This document shows positions 35,273 through 47,957 of a stretch of DNA of 64,000 nt, piece after piece (the first letter of the stretch is position 1; the number at the start of each line of letters is the position of its first letter). The position numbers were made by a program, and so were the translations under genes. The stretch is from Amphirosellinia nigrospora (taxonomy: Eukaryota > Ascomycota > Sordariomycetes > Xylariales > Xylariaceae), in NCBI GenBank assembly GCA_004123355.1, contig SCHM01000004.1, positions 3,628,316-3,692,315 on the forward strand, read 5' to 3'. Below the pieces are notes generated by a model. That model made no database searches. It was not told the origin of the DNA and saw nothing but the letters and a program-made list of their open reading frames with translations.

Positions 35273-36637
35273 ATTTGTACTATTCGCTTGAGGGTGATTG
35301 CTTGCTGAATAGTAGTCGTGAAGATTAATCGATAATCAAAATAGGAAATAAAGTCTACTGAATAGGTAAGAATGGGATTAAATAAGAGTGTGAATATTAA
35401 GCGCGAGCGTTAACTCGAGCAGAAGAGAAGTGAGAATGTTAGAAGGAAAAGAAATATGGTATTATCGTAGCGGCAAAATTGGGCACTCACTAGGAAGGGA
35501 TCCTTAGGCCGGCACGATGCGTGTGGGAATCCGTAGAAAATATAACAGCCTAGGGCGTCACGCGAGGACAATGAACGGCTAAGCGTGGAAGATCTAAAGT
35601 TGGCTATTGAGGAAATGTATAGTCAAAGAGAGACAGAGACAGAGAGAGAGAGCACGAACAAAGACGCATTGAGAAAGTTCATCTATACTATGACAAGGAG
35701 AGAAGGGAAAAGCCTCATCAAGTTTGTTTCCACGGGGCTGATTGACTATTGTTCGTTTCCTTCACTCGAAAGCACTCGCGTGTAGTAGTACCACCTCATC
35801 TAAGTAGTCATTCGACCAGAGTTTTCCTTGCACCACCCATCCCATCGTCCAACCAAAGTACCCGTGTTGAGTCACGCATAGCTGCCCTTGAATGGAGCTG
35901 GCCCTATGCCTGGCCTTCGACTGGCTGTCTGTACCCGGATTTTAAATAGACAGTTTTGAAAACTAGGGGGTGCAATATAGTGGTTCTTGCCACGTTCCAA
36001 AGGGCCATGTCGTTGCTGAAATGAGAGGCTATTGTGAGGCGAATCGCTTGTCCCTGGTTTAGGCGGTTACAGAGATGCTTTATTGGCAGAGAGGGCCGGG
36101 GTGGGGAATCGGGGGCCGCCATTGGCCCAAATTTGGTGCAACTTTTCAAATTAGGCGCGCCGAGAGCAAATGCGCGTCTGTGATTGGATTATAGAACCTA
36201 CACTAAAACCACGTACAGCAGAACACCTATAACACTCCTATAACACCACGATGGACAGGTGGACAATCGTGATTTCTTGAAACGTGCCACGACCCTTTCC
36301 TCAATCTGAATCGTTGTTAGTATTAGAGTTTAGTTTTCCGACATTTAGAGTCTGCTAATGGCCAATCGATGAGCCTGTTGGTTTATATAAACTCGCTGTC
36401 GTACGACCTGTAAGTCGCATGTACGGACTTGGACCTCCTCAGGTTGGGGTTCGAGGTATGGATAAGCATAATATTTCAAGGTAAGAAACGTTTGAAGTCC
36501 AGTATGCCGTCATTCTCGAGGTTGGGCTGTTTCTTGTGACCTTGTTGTAAGCTAGTTGTCACAATTTCATGGAATATTTTTATCTAACTGGCCGAGAGTC
36601 GGGTACACACCTATGTCGGCAGTGCGACTCACGATGC
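35273..36637. other. intergenic region
   Basis: About 1.4 kb. The left part is the promoter of the Cys-rich gene and contains an AGAGACAGAGACAGAGAGAGAGAG purine repeat at about 35626-35651. The rest is the 3' flank of the HAD gene. No gene was seen. Confidence 0.5.
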
Positions 36638-37456
36638 TCACATGGCTCTTATAGCGTCGACCAGACCATCCATACCCCGTTCGCCGAGGAAGTTTTCATT
36701 CTCACGTCTAACCAGGTCCATGTCCTCGGTCGCATCATCGGTCCATCTATACACATACACGGTGTGCATACCCAGAGCTTTGGCAGCCCTCAAATCATAA
36801 GCGTGGGCCGCGACCATGACAGCTTGGTCGGGCCGCACCCCAACCAACGCAAGCGCCTTGTTGTAGGCCTCCGGCGCCGGTTTGTAAACGCCGAGCAACT
36901 CACTTGAGAAGAGCATGTCGAATGAGGCAGCCAAACCGGATGATCGCACCAGATCCAGTTGCAGCCTGGTAGTACCGTTCGCCAGCACAAACAGTTCCAA
37001 TCCCAACTCATCCTTCAGTGATGTCAGCGCCGGTAACACGTCGTGCCACGCAGTCATGTGATGCCAAGCTCGCACAGCCTCCTCAACAATTGGCCATTCC
37101 GTACTCTCTCCGTCGGAAGACGAGGCTTCCGTCTCCGTTCCCGTTCCCGAGCCCGCCGCCGCCGCTGCTATCGCCGGTGCACCGCCATCCTCGAAGAAGT
37201 GGTGGCGGTGTTCGTGGTGCGCACGCCGAGGGTCGCGAAGGATCCTGAGCAGGGTGCGGCGGTGGGTAACGTCGATATCCTCGGGCACCAGTCCCTGCTG
37301 GGAGCGCATATGCAGTTCGCTGAAAAACGCCTCCCGCCAATCCAGCGCCAGTCGGGAACGTGCAGCTTCCGAGATGCCGCGAGGTAACGAGCGCACGACT
37401 GTCGAGTGCCAGTCTAGGCAAGTACCCATGAAATCAAAGAACACGGCCTTGACCAT
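36638..37456 (-). CDS. haloacid dehalogenase-like hydrolase (type II L-2-haloacid dehalogenase family)
   Basis: A 272-residue intact frame. The HAD signature is complete: the nucleophile motif VFFDFMGTCLDW with Asp8, motif II LFVLANGTTRLQ, the Lys-containing SSELLGVYKPAPEAY, and the acidic motif AAHAYDLRAAKALGM. Met occupies the position two residues after the nucleophile, where HAD phosphatases have Asp. This favours the dehalogenase-like branch, whose members hydrolyse 2-haloacids or unknown small substrates. A low-complexity Ala/Gly/Ser/Glu insertion lies in the cap region (about residues 91-118). No targeting signal is obvious, so it is probably cytosolic. The real substrate cannot be told from sequence. 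Confidence 0.88.
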   Translation of the reverse strand: MVKAVFFDFMGTCLDWHSTVVRSLPRGISEAARSRLALDWREAFFSELHMRSQQGLVPEDIDVTHRRTLLRILRDPRRAHHEHRHHFFEDGGAPAIAAAAAGSGTGTETEASSSDGESTEWPIVEEAVRAWHHMTAWHDVLPALTSLKDELGLELFVLANGTTRLQLDLVRSSGLAASFDMLFSSELLGVYKPAPEAYNKALALVGVRPDQAVMVAAHAYDLRAAKALGMHTVYVYRWTDDATEDMDLVRRENENFLGERGMDGLVDAIRAM

Positions 37457-38917
37457 CGTCTCCGTTCCCGCCGCAATTTCTTCTGCTATCGTGTCGTGGG
37501 TTGTGGCAACGATTGCGCACGCGACATGGGTGACTAGCTGTGCTACGGTACATGTTCAGCTGATGTGTGCAGAGTGTGCTCCCAACCTCTAACCCAACCC
37601 CCAACCATCCATCTGTCTAAGGTACCTAAGGTACCTAATGCATGGATTACTGATTTCATCGGGTCCTCGGGTTAGACTAGCGCGCAATTGAACGGACGTC
37701 ATTGCTCCACGACGGGATTGTGAGTAATTTCCTAACAATCAACCATCTGTATACTTCAGACCGACAAGGACCAGCCAAGTCTTCACCGCATAACCATGTC
37801 ATAGCCACGTGCCTATGAGATCGCCGGGAAGAGAAATGAAGCCGCCGTTGGTTTGTCTCGGTCCCAAACAGCCTCATTGTCTCACCCATTCCCACGAGAA
37901 CTCCTCTCTCCCTTGCATCGGGTACCTTACAGCCCACGAACAATGCTCCACAGCACTTCAGAGGGTTCATCACAACGATGGGATGCATCACGCGTACGCA
38001 CTTGAAGCGGTGAAACCATGTAATTTCTTCATCCCTTCTACCAGACCTTCCGTTCTCGACCATCGCCGATTCGCGGCTATTGCAGTTTAGCGATCGTCAC
38101 CGCCTCAATTGCTAATTCAATGTCACAATTCGTATACTGCTAGTTTATGACGAGGTGAATTTGCCCATGTAGATGGAAGTATTCAGAATAGCAAATTATC
38201 GCTGGCGAACCGTATGTGGTAATTAGCTAAATAAATGCCTTGTTCACGTAAATTTATCATGATTTTAATTGTAACAGGTTTCTTTTATTGAGTATAATGC
38301 ATTGATTATAGTATAGTTTCCTAGGATATTGTTTGTCTCGTTATCCTGAGGAATTTTAAAGAGGCGGAAAGCAATCAAAGCGGTGCTATCTCTTTTTGAA
38401 CCTCTCATGTCATCTCCCTAGAAGTCAGTTGTCCTGATCCATAAGCCTGTGATGGCCCCTGTTTGAACCGTAACTCCTTCCAAATATGCTTGGGTATATT
38501 AAGACCGGACCGTGATGCTCCAATAGAATAATAATAATAAAGAAATCAAATCATCGCTGCTCTCTTCATAAACCATAACTTGGTTCAGTTCCCCCAAGCC
38601 CGTAGCAGGCCACTCTGTTTCCAGATCCGGTATATTTTATAATAATAAGATTCCAAGTCCGAAGTGTCGTTCCGATTCGCCTCGCGGCGCTCTCTCTTAA
38701 GGTATATGATGTGCCCAGCGTAAACGTAAAAAAGAAAGAAAGAAAAAACAAAATATTACGCCAAATAAAGCGCTGCGTTTATGGATGGTAATTGTCCTGC
38801 ATCACCCACGGTAGGACACATGCATTTGAGGGGCGGACGAACCTGCTGTAGACCACACTCCTCAAGACCTGCTATTTTGGAGCGTCGTTGCTTATACCAG
38901 CAGGTAGTCCCAACCCC
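37457..38917. other. intergenic region
   Basis: About 1.46 kb. It includes the HAD promoter, with a tandem GGTACCTAAGGTACCTAA at 37621-37638, and the AT-rich 3' flank of the Zn2Cys6 gene. A 128-codon frame at 37677-38063 (-) has no recognisable similarity and is not called. Confidence 0.5.
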
Positions 38918-41045
38918 TCATTTGCATAACATCTCTCCAGGAGATATATGGTGCTCCGTTGATCCCGTAGCGCTGGGGCTTGGCTGGAAGTTGTCTACTT
39001 GCTGCCATACTTCGTGTAGCAGCGCGACGACGCCCCCAAAGCTACCAAAGTTGGAAGTCTCCCCGAGTTGACGATACGGTCGTTGAAGAACCGCCGGAAG
39101 GTGGATGTCGCACCACTGACGGAACCACCGATCAAATACACCCAAGAGAGGCTTCGGTCAAAGCCGCTAGGTCCCGATGAATATGTTGGAGGACGGTTGT
39201 GAGCTTTTCCACTAGCCCGACACAACTAGCTTGTGTTGGTGAAAATCCGGGAACAAGACTGCAAAGATAGATCCGAGCCGCTAAGCGGAACGCACTAGTG
39301 ATATTCTTGCTCAGCTGTTTAGGGCTCAGGGAGCCATTCGCGTTGAAGGGCATCTTGACTGAGCAATCGCCGCTTTCAGTGAGATTGATTTGCTCGCCGA
39401 GCGAGTGAACATGTGTGCAGAGTGTGATGTCATCCATGCCTCTCGCTTGAGGTTCTCAAGGCATGCAATCTCCGAGATCAAGTACATGACACGGTCTTCA
39501 CAGCCCATAAGCTCACGTAATCCAAGAGAGCTGTTGGTGATAGAAAGGTGCTTTTCTCTGTAGATATGTGCAAATGTCGGTGCCTGCCCTGCATCGTCGC
39601 GCCACAGATGTCGATCCAGGCGGTCAAAGTCATATTGAACGGAGTTTGTGTTAACTGCTCTGAGTGGTCCGTGACGATTCGGGGCAAATCAAGCTTGCTG
39701 ACAAGCGAGCTGACTGCTTGGAAATGCTGGTGCCATGGAATATCAGGAAGTGAGTCATCATACCGGCCCACGCAACATTGGAAGAAGATGAGACTCAATG
39801 TCGCCTCGAGAATCTGTTGATGGTCCTCATCCTTGTTGAGGGCTTCGCATAGGCACAGGATGGTCGCATGTCGGTGTCGCATAATATCATTGTCAATCTC
39901 TTCGCTCTGGATATTCATAGTAGCCTTGTAGTGCTGCGCGGCAATCATAAGACAGCAGTGAAGATAACCCTTGTTGTTTTGCAGAGCTGGGAGAATGAGA
40001 TCAGAGCCAACTGATCCATGCTGGTTCGTCTCCAGAATAGGGAAGATGGTAGGCAAAACAAAGTGGATGAAGTGATCTAATAGTCGTTGGTCGTTTTCAT
40101 CTAGCTCGATGTCAACCTGCCTCGAGTTCATGGCAGGACCATGCGAGAAATCAAAGAAGTTCATGTTTAGCGTCTCCTCGTTGAGCGATTCTCGCCGTTC
40201 TTGGTAGATCTGCTCTGTCCATTCACCATCCGTTGGGTAGCTAGGCAAGACTGTCCCCGGAGGTGGCGGCGTGTGGTAAGTGCTAAAAGTTGAAATTGTT
40301 GATTCTCTCAATGTTGGAACATCATTGACGAACATTTGACGCTCCGTCTTGACATCGATCTCGTACGGCGACATGTTAAACATGAAGTCAGAATGTGTGG
40401 GGAGCACCTGTGGGTTGTAGGCATTATACTCCGGTGCGTTAGGGGAGCTATTGAAGTTGAATGCGAAATGCGAGTCGATTGAGGCTGATCTTGTTCGGTC
40501 CAAGGGATCTGAGAAGGTGGCAGAAGTTGGGAGAGAGTGCGACAGTCCTGGGGGCGAGTTGATGGAAGTTTGGATGGTGTGTGACGCCTTCTCAGAGAGC
40601 TTCTTTCGCTTGATTATCATCTTGATCTCATCCTTTTGCTGTCTCCTTGAGTCGTTGTTGCTCCACCAAGTCGGCCGCTTGTATTCACAATGGAGGCCGA
40701 GATGTTTGCATGCTGTGCAGATGGGGGTACCCTCATCACACTTCTTTCGCCGTAATCTGCAAGTGTAGCAACCTAGTTGGGAAAAATCAAGTTAGTGTTT
40801 TGTCGGCGTCGACTTGACTTCCAGACACCAGGGATAGCCGTGTAAGTGGCTAGAAAGCAAGACCAGAGTGTTATAGGATGAGAGTACTAACCAGTTCTAG
40901 AACGACGGTGCATCTGTGCCTTTGCCTTTGGATTCGCATTGCTGTTGGCCCTCACAGCCTTTGCTTTAGGTGGTTGTGCCATAGCCATGTTGACGGTTGC
41001 AGCCCTCATGAAGCTTTCGCGCGAGTTGGGGGGTATGGTTGACAT
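38918..41045 (-). CDS. Zn(II)2Cys6 transcription factor with fungal-specific regulatory domain
   Basis: Exon 1 is 41045-40892 ([13 protein letters not shown]..., basic end HRRSRTG). An intron follows (40891-40773, GTTAGT, branch CACTAAC). Exon 2 opens with the binuclear zinc cluster [20 protein letters not shown] and its sixth Cys in LGLHCEY. The remaining 550 residues are a fungal transcription-factor regulatory domain (Fungal_trans_2-like), with [39 protein letters not shown] and [14 protein letters not shown]. Four shifts fall within 0.53 kb: 39583-39584, 39439-39440, 39179 and 39061-39064. Each fits one missing G or C, and all four together give 670 residues. No cluster of metabolic genes adjoins, so the regulon is unknown. 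Confidence 0.87.
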
Positions 41046-44000
41046 TTGTATGTATGTTCGGGGTCAAGGTACCTGCGTTGAAGTGCAGGCAAGTGTGTGT
41101 GGGGGGTGTTCCCTGTTGCTAGTCCACAAGCCGAGCGAAAGCGGGAGGGAGGAGATCAGAGGAGCCGGGGTCCAGGTCCAAGTCTATCCTGCTGGGGTCC
41201 CTCCAGAAAAAAAGTCCCAAAGTCCACCCAAGAGTCAAATGTTCCGGTGCAAGGGTTCGTTATGATACCACCCGAACTAGTATGAGCGCCGTTTTCAAAA
41301 TCCGTGATAATTAATATTATTTGTTGTCGAATGAATGACTTGATCCAAGCGAGTACCAGCTCGCCTTTCACTTTGATAGGTTTAGCGGATAAGAGAGAGA
41401 GTATAGGAGGAGGAGGGAAGGAGGAGAGAGAGGAAGAGGTTGTTGAGGTGAAATGGAACGACACTTGGATCTTCTACCCTTAACAACTCCATCAACGCAG
41501 AAGATAGGTGGGCAAAGGAGATGTGAAGCCTTATATCATAGTCTTGTTCTCATTAGCCTGCGTGATGAGCTGGTTCTCCTCGATGCGCTGTGTTCAAAAA
41601 TAGCAACACGCAGCCATATCGGGCTAATTCCTTTTTTAACCCATGGCAAACGCGGCCTAATTACAGACCACTGCATGTGTAATTAACCCACTTTGCCTGG
41701 GAGACGTGACCGAGTGCGCTTGGAGATTCCAATCAAGGCTGTCGGTTCGACGGGCCTGTCCATCGCGAGCCCGGATAAGAATGGGCGCCCCCTCCACTAC
41801 GTCGACCAGCCACCCCACTGGAGAGTAGCGGTGCGATACTAAGTAGGTATGGTGCCACTCGGTGTCACGCACGGCTGCAAGCAGGGACTAGGATAGTCAG
41901 TAGTGCGGGTGACATCGTGGTCTTTTTTCAGCGACTCACAGTTGAGCCGTCCGGTCCACCGGCCAAGTGCCTCTCTAGCCCATGAATAGCGGATTCCAAT
42001 TGTTACTCTACCAGCCCTGTGCTCTGGCAAACTTGTCTAGTGCGCGTAGAAGGTATTGTTGAGGCTGTTGAGCGAAGTGACTTTGAGTCATGATGCAAAA
42101 TTTTCTCCAGGTGCGTGTCTTACCTTACGTTGACATGCCCTTGCGATTGCTTTCACCTCGAGACATTGAGAGCAAACCCCGCAAAGCAGCATAGCAGTTC
42201 CTATTACTGTAGGTATGATTTCACCCTAGACGATGATCCCAGGTATCCAACTGCATATGCAAAGTCCACAACATCAGGAAATAATCATGCAAGGAGCCAA
42301 GGGTGGTCGGTGGCAGCTATCGGCCGGACCACAAAACATATTGGCTACATATGTAGGTAATCTCATTAATTGATGAAAGGCATTGTAGGGTGGTATCCTG
42401 GATCCTGGTATACTAGTAGCGTCCAGTAGCGAATATGGCGAGGGAGGGTGTAAATGGTACCAAGCTGCAGCACCTCATTAGCCATTTCCAATTACTAGCT
42501 GCATTCACACTATGCGACATGCTTGCTTGCTTGCTAACAACCATCCTATTCCGGCAAAAACGACGACCAAATGAGCTTCCAGATGCCCATGCAGCTCGCT
42601 AGATAGAAAATTTCTCGGCCTGTGGACCAATTTTGTCAGAGCCAAACAACACCTACACGTTATTGCTCATAGAGATAGGGAAGTTGACGGTGTGGAGGCA
42701 TGAGCCTTGAACAACAAGTACTGTAATCAAATGAGCGTTCTGGAGTCCACGCAGCAGCGGCCAATGAATTCACGTAAGTCCAAGGTGAGGGAGGTATTGG
42801 TCAAATCTACATGTACCCCGTGATCGCCAACCAGGGAGGAATGAGTACGCCGCAGTGGGGACCGAAGAAGAATTTGTAAAGGGCCAACCGGGAGCATCTG
42901 AGTAGGGAGGGGGCAAAGTATGTTCCGATCTCCTATAGGTACTAAGGTAGGTGGCACGTAAATCGCAAGAGAGAGAGAAATAGTACCTGGTCAGAGCCTG
43001 GTAGAGAAAAGACATTACGTGGAGTAGTCGAAAGGTCGGGATAAAGGTAACGCAAGAAGTGCCAGTTACGGCTGCTGATTCGTGGTTGACCCAGCATTAG
43101 CGCCGATGATGGATCCATCCAAACTGGATTAGCGGATGTGACAAGCAGGGATGACGGGCGTAGATTGGCCAGAGCTCCTTCGCTAGGGCTCGGGAGGGAT
43201 GGCTGCCAAGAGCAAGGGATTAGCCAATCTCTATGCAGGGACGGGAAGTTCCCACTAGCGTTCTTTTTAGTGTACTGCAGCCAAGCTGAGTATTTACATA
43301 ACGCTAGCCTATTATGGATATACCTACGGGGCGCTACTTACTTCGTAAGGAAGTAAGGTAGCCTCGCGTGGGGCTTCGTGGGGTCGCGATGCGGGCAACG
43401 GTACAATGCAGCAATATTACGCAGCCAAGGGAAGACAATGTGCAGGGAGGCTGGTCTCTTCATGGTATATTTGGGAGATATGGTCAGCAAATTTGCTGAC
43501 CTAGCAACTTGATGGTAGTATAGTATAAGTAAGTAGGGCGATATGGGAGATTGAAAATGGTGACGAGGTGGGATGCGATTGCCTAACAGTTTAACCACGT
43601 CTCTACTATGTAAGCAAATGCTGTAGTGAATATTAGATACGAGATGTTGTCAATGTTCGAGTTATTCGAGAATTTCAAGGTCTAGATCTATGGTCGTAGT
43701 AGGTAGGTGGTGCTGAATTGGGTTAGTTATCCATCTAGTACATGCGGTACATGCGGTTGTCAACCAATACCAAACGCTTTCCATATAATAAATATAACGC
43801 TACCTAAGTAGCTACTCAAGATGGGCAGCTGGTGCGCGGGGTGAGAGAGGGGGTGAGAATTTCTCCCCCAACGGGCAGGCTTGAGCTCTGAAAGATACCG
43901 AAGATACCCCTGCCCTTAAGGCAAGGGGCCCCTGTTCACGATACTACCCAAGTTCGTGCTCAACTGAAGTACCTGCCTACATGCCCATGTGGGGACTTAG

Positions 44001-47000
44001 CCTTCTCATGTGAGGTAATTTACCTGTTTCTATTTCTGGGCAAATATTGGAAAAGCGGGCTAAATATGTATGGTACACAAAATGCATCACCGGCGCCTAA
44101 TATTTTGAAGTTGAGAAGCAAGTTGCTATTTTTGAATTTGCCCGCTTTCGTCACAGACAGTTCGGGATAATTATGTGTAGCTCGGCGTTTACCAAGTACA
44201 CATACCACGGCTATGGACAGCTAGACATGATGCCTTAGCACTTACCATGTCGATGCAGATGACATACACCGATGTTGGAGTAGGTAGTGTACAGTGGTAT
44301 AGGATTTTGGACTGGTCCCAGCCATTCCCGAGTCCTGCCCGAGTTACTGTAGTCCTGTCTTTCAAGTATTCCGGTTCTCCCCCGCAGCATGATGTGCGAC
44401 ATCTTTAATTATCCCAAGCATGGACTACAACAGCAATCGTGTAGACTACCACTGTCAAGCGTACAGGCGCGGCAGCGTATACTACCCAAGGCACCGTGGC
44501 AATGCCTTATTTGATGATCATGGCGCAACACCCGAGCAACCTGCAAAGAAGACTCATAATTATCACCTAGGTGGTGTTCATGGAGCTTCTTGTCGAAGGA
44601 TTCGGTAACACGACGGACGGCATCTGTAGTTCCTAGCCGGAATCATCTTTTCCATAGTTGTATATATACGTATGGCCTATTGTCGGTGTGAACTATTTGC
44701 GCCAGCCGTACGTACTATTATAAGCTACAGCACCGCAAAGCAGCCACATCAAAAATGAGCCACGCACGGCTCGCATCATTTCCGTGGTTCCGGAAAACAA
44801 CCATCCAGATAAAATGGAACGCATTGATGATCGCCGGAACCTACCTTGGAATCCCATCGACCGCCATGTCGCCATACTACCCCCCTGTCTGGTGTGTTGA
44901 TGTATAGCAATAGACAGAGTCGCTGAGCAACTAAGCTTTGCCGGTGCGACTCACGATCCGATAGCTATACAAGTACTAGGCCATGACAATTTCGCGAAAT
45001 GCGGCTACTACATAGGCTATAGTAGCACCGTCACTGTGATACGTGGAGAGCTATACTACAATCTGCAGTAGACTTGGGGAAAGAAGGTATCTATCTGCGC
45101 CAATTTCTTTCTTCTGCACTAGAGCTCAGCCGTTCGGGCCAGTAGAACGAATACATCCGTGAAATCCTTCCGACTTGGCCGGTACTATGCTGCAAGTGAT
45201 GCATGAGGATTGCGAAGAGGCAAACGGCTGCGTCGAGATGCCGGCCAGATCTCACAAAAGCCCCCCGCCCATGGATACTAGTCTCTAGACTCTGTTCCGG
45301 GCGCCGGTGTGGCTGAAGGAGCTCGCCCCCATTCTCATGTGACATTTGTTTCCAGGCCGCTCTTACAGCTTCATTGGAGCTCAGTCAATTTCGGCTATGA
45401 TTGTAGATCATCAGATGAACTGACTAACAGGTTATGCCGAGAACACCAGCGAATCGCACCTGGACGTCGGGCCATACGACAGAGTCGGTATAGAGTACGT
45501 TAGAGAAAGACAATAGCGGCCTGAAGCAGCTTGTCAAATTTGTCCTCGTGAATACGAAGGGGTACTGTACACACAACGCCGCTAGATACTAGAGAAGGCG
45601 GTCAACTGCACTACTGTACGCCTGACACCGCATATCCACGGCATCAATACCTGATCTACACTCGCTGACTTTTCATGAATTCGAGGCCTTTTCAAGTCGA
45701 GGTGAGTCTGCGCAAAGACTCGGTGAAGCTCACCTGGTTCTCAGCTGCAGATGCCACGCCTTTAGCATGCACGATTCAGTTTTGTGGGGCCGCGTTGTGT
45801 GGCTATATACTACCTACTGTAGTAATTCGTAGTTATTGTATTCGTCGATGCAGCCAGTTGTACATATTAGTGACTGTTGAAGCTAAACTAGACTAATGCG
45901 AGATACCAAGGATGGGTTTTTTTACTTTGTGCGCCGTTCTGATTTTCAATCCCCATGTCTATGACTCTTCCGTGGGACACAATCGCTGCACGGGTATGAA
46001 TGGGCCTTTTCTGATCAATCAGATATCTACCAGTATTTCGTCATTCGGGCCAACCAATCTAAGGCGCTCTAGCTGGGGTAGGACAATCACCTTCTTCCCG
46101 CTTTGCTGAATGCAAGGCGGGAGTTGTGATTCACGGCTGTGGTTAACACTTGCGGTGCGTCGGGTTTGACCGTCCAAAAGATGGGCCAGCCCCTTCGCCA
46201 TTGGGTACCAAGCGACACCGGAGGAACTTCACAACCTTGAAGACCCTCAACTCAGTACTCGCTACGGATCCTTCATCGAACACTAAGGTAGTCGCAAAAT
46301 CGGACCGTTCCATATACCTAATCGCGAGAAGATCCTTCGATCTTCGCCAGGCTATGGCTGTTCAGGAAAGTGAGGGTCTCGTGCAATCGTACAACTGCTG
46401 CTCATAGTCATGATTGGCCACCAATATTTATTATTATTTATTATGAGGGAGTTATTAGTTGCTTAGATACTGAATTGGGCAGCCTTCGAGAAACCTGCTT
46501 GTAGGACCCAGCATGTAAATACCAGTCCGATCAGGTGACCAGTGTCACGAGCAAGTGCAATTTTTTCGTCTTCTTTGCTACAGTATACCCGAGCTGCAAC
46601 GATCCTGTAGCCGTTGCAAAGTGAGGCGAACGAAACTGCCTGGTTGGGATACGGCATGTATAGTAGCGTAACATGGCAGTCGAGCGAAGTAACCGAATTT
46701 CCTATTTGGGATTTCCTCTTTGCTCCCACCGCTGACAGTACTCCTCGGCCTTGGCCAACCGGCGGTCCACAGGACATGGTCTATTGTCCACCACCGGTAC
46801 TAACAATTTGCGCATGAATACACGACCCAGATAGCTTACGTAGCGTAGGTTACTCGCTTGCCCTATACCCGGCTTCAAAGTTCCTGGGGCGGGTACAGCA
46901 TGCCCTACGTAGAGGTAGGTAGTAGGTAGACTACTGTACACAGATGTCTGTCATGATCAGATAGTTGCTGACCGACTCGGCGATATCATGCAGTTTCTCT

Positions 47001-47957
47001 CTTACCGCCAGTAGATCATGAGCACACATCGGAGGCGGATAGTATCAGACAATTCGAGCCGAGGCGTTCGGCAAAGTCACACAAGACACATTGGGGACCG
47101 CCACCTCAGGCACAGCATGCTCTTATTCGCTATTCGACGGATGGCATAACTGTTGGTGCTTCACTGTGGCTGGTTCTACGCCAACGAACAGCATGGCTCT
47201 GGCTCTGGACGGATCGGGCTGGTACACTACACTACACTACTACTAAGTATGCACTGGGAAAACAGCCGTGCAAGGTTACACCCGACCCTTGTCTCTTCAT
47301 GGGCGCTTAGCCAGCACCTGTTTCTGGGGTCGCGGAAGACTTTTTGGGCCAATCAGGCCAGCAGGACCCTTGGCTCTATGCACTCGTGCACTCGCCGTCC
47401 AACCACAGCCAACCCAGCCAACCTTGTCATCTTCCCTCTCGTCGTGGTTGGCCGACCGTTGGCCGGCGGACTCGGCCTCAGGATGCCTCTGCTCCGCAGT
47501 GCTATAGTCGGTAAATGTTATTATTAGGGGAACAGCAGCTATAGGTGACCTGATGTAGGTGATTCGTGCACTGTAACGCTATCACAGCGTTGTCCCAGCA
47601 CCCTAGAAACAAATCAGATCGCAGGGCGCTGCCATCACACTATCCCTTCCCACATGCGAGAGAAGGAGACTGTTGCTGTGAACCGACTCCGTGTACTTTG
47701 CCTACCCCCCCATACATATACAACTATCCGCAAATGCCCATGAGCACGCCTTGGCTCCTCTTTCCCGCTTTCGCACCGTTGAATTAGTCCTTCGGGCACC
47801 CCATAGCAAGCTTTCCTTTTCCGTCATCGTCCTGGTATTCGCATATTTTATATACCCGTCTCTTTGGTTTTAGAAAAGCAGCACGCCGGCGACGGCAAGG
47901 TCAAGGTTACAGAAGCGCAATTACAGATCAGAGGCTTTTCCGTTACCTCTGGCTAAA
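41046..47957. other. 6.9 kb gene-poor island
   Basis: The longest gap in the window. The first 500 bases are the upstream region of the Zn2Cys6 gene. Beyond that, all frames are under about 125 codons and none resembles a known family; 47153-47527 (+), 46463-46777 (-) and 45091-45345 (-) are the longest. TAGGTA-type motifs recur at 42935-42953, 43700-43712, 44279-44288 and 46911-46930. A small hairpin lies at 43337-43357. I found no transposase, reverse transcriptase or long terminal repeats. It may hold non-coding transcripts or decayed repeats too diverged to recognise by eye. The last 100 bases are the SAM/PH gene leader. Confidence 0.45.
41391..41439. repeat. purine-rich (GA/GGA) tract
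   Basis: Almost pure A/G over about 49 bases, about 350 bases upstream of the Zn2Cys6 start codon. On the coding strand of that gene it reads as a CT-rich tract, common in fungal core promoters and leaders. Confidence 0.7.

Noticed and set aside
36440-36460. GGTTCGAGG-like sequences suggesting tRNA T-arms (also near 5820 and 29225)
   Set aside because: No matching acceptor stem, anticodon arm or A-box at the right distance.
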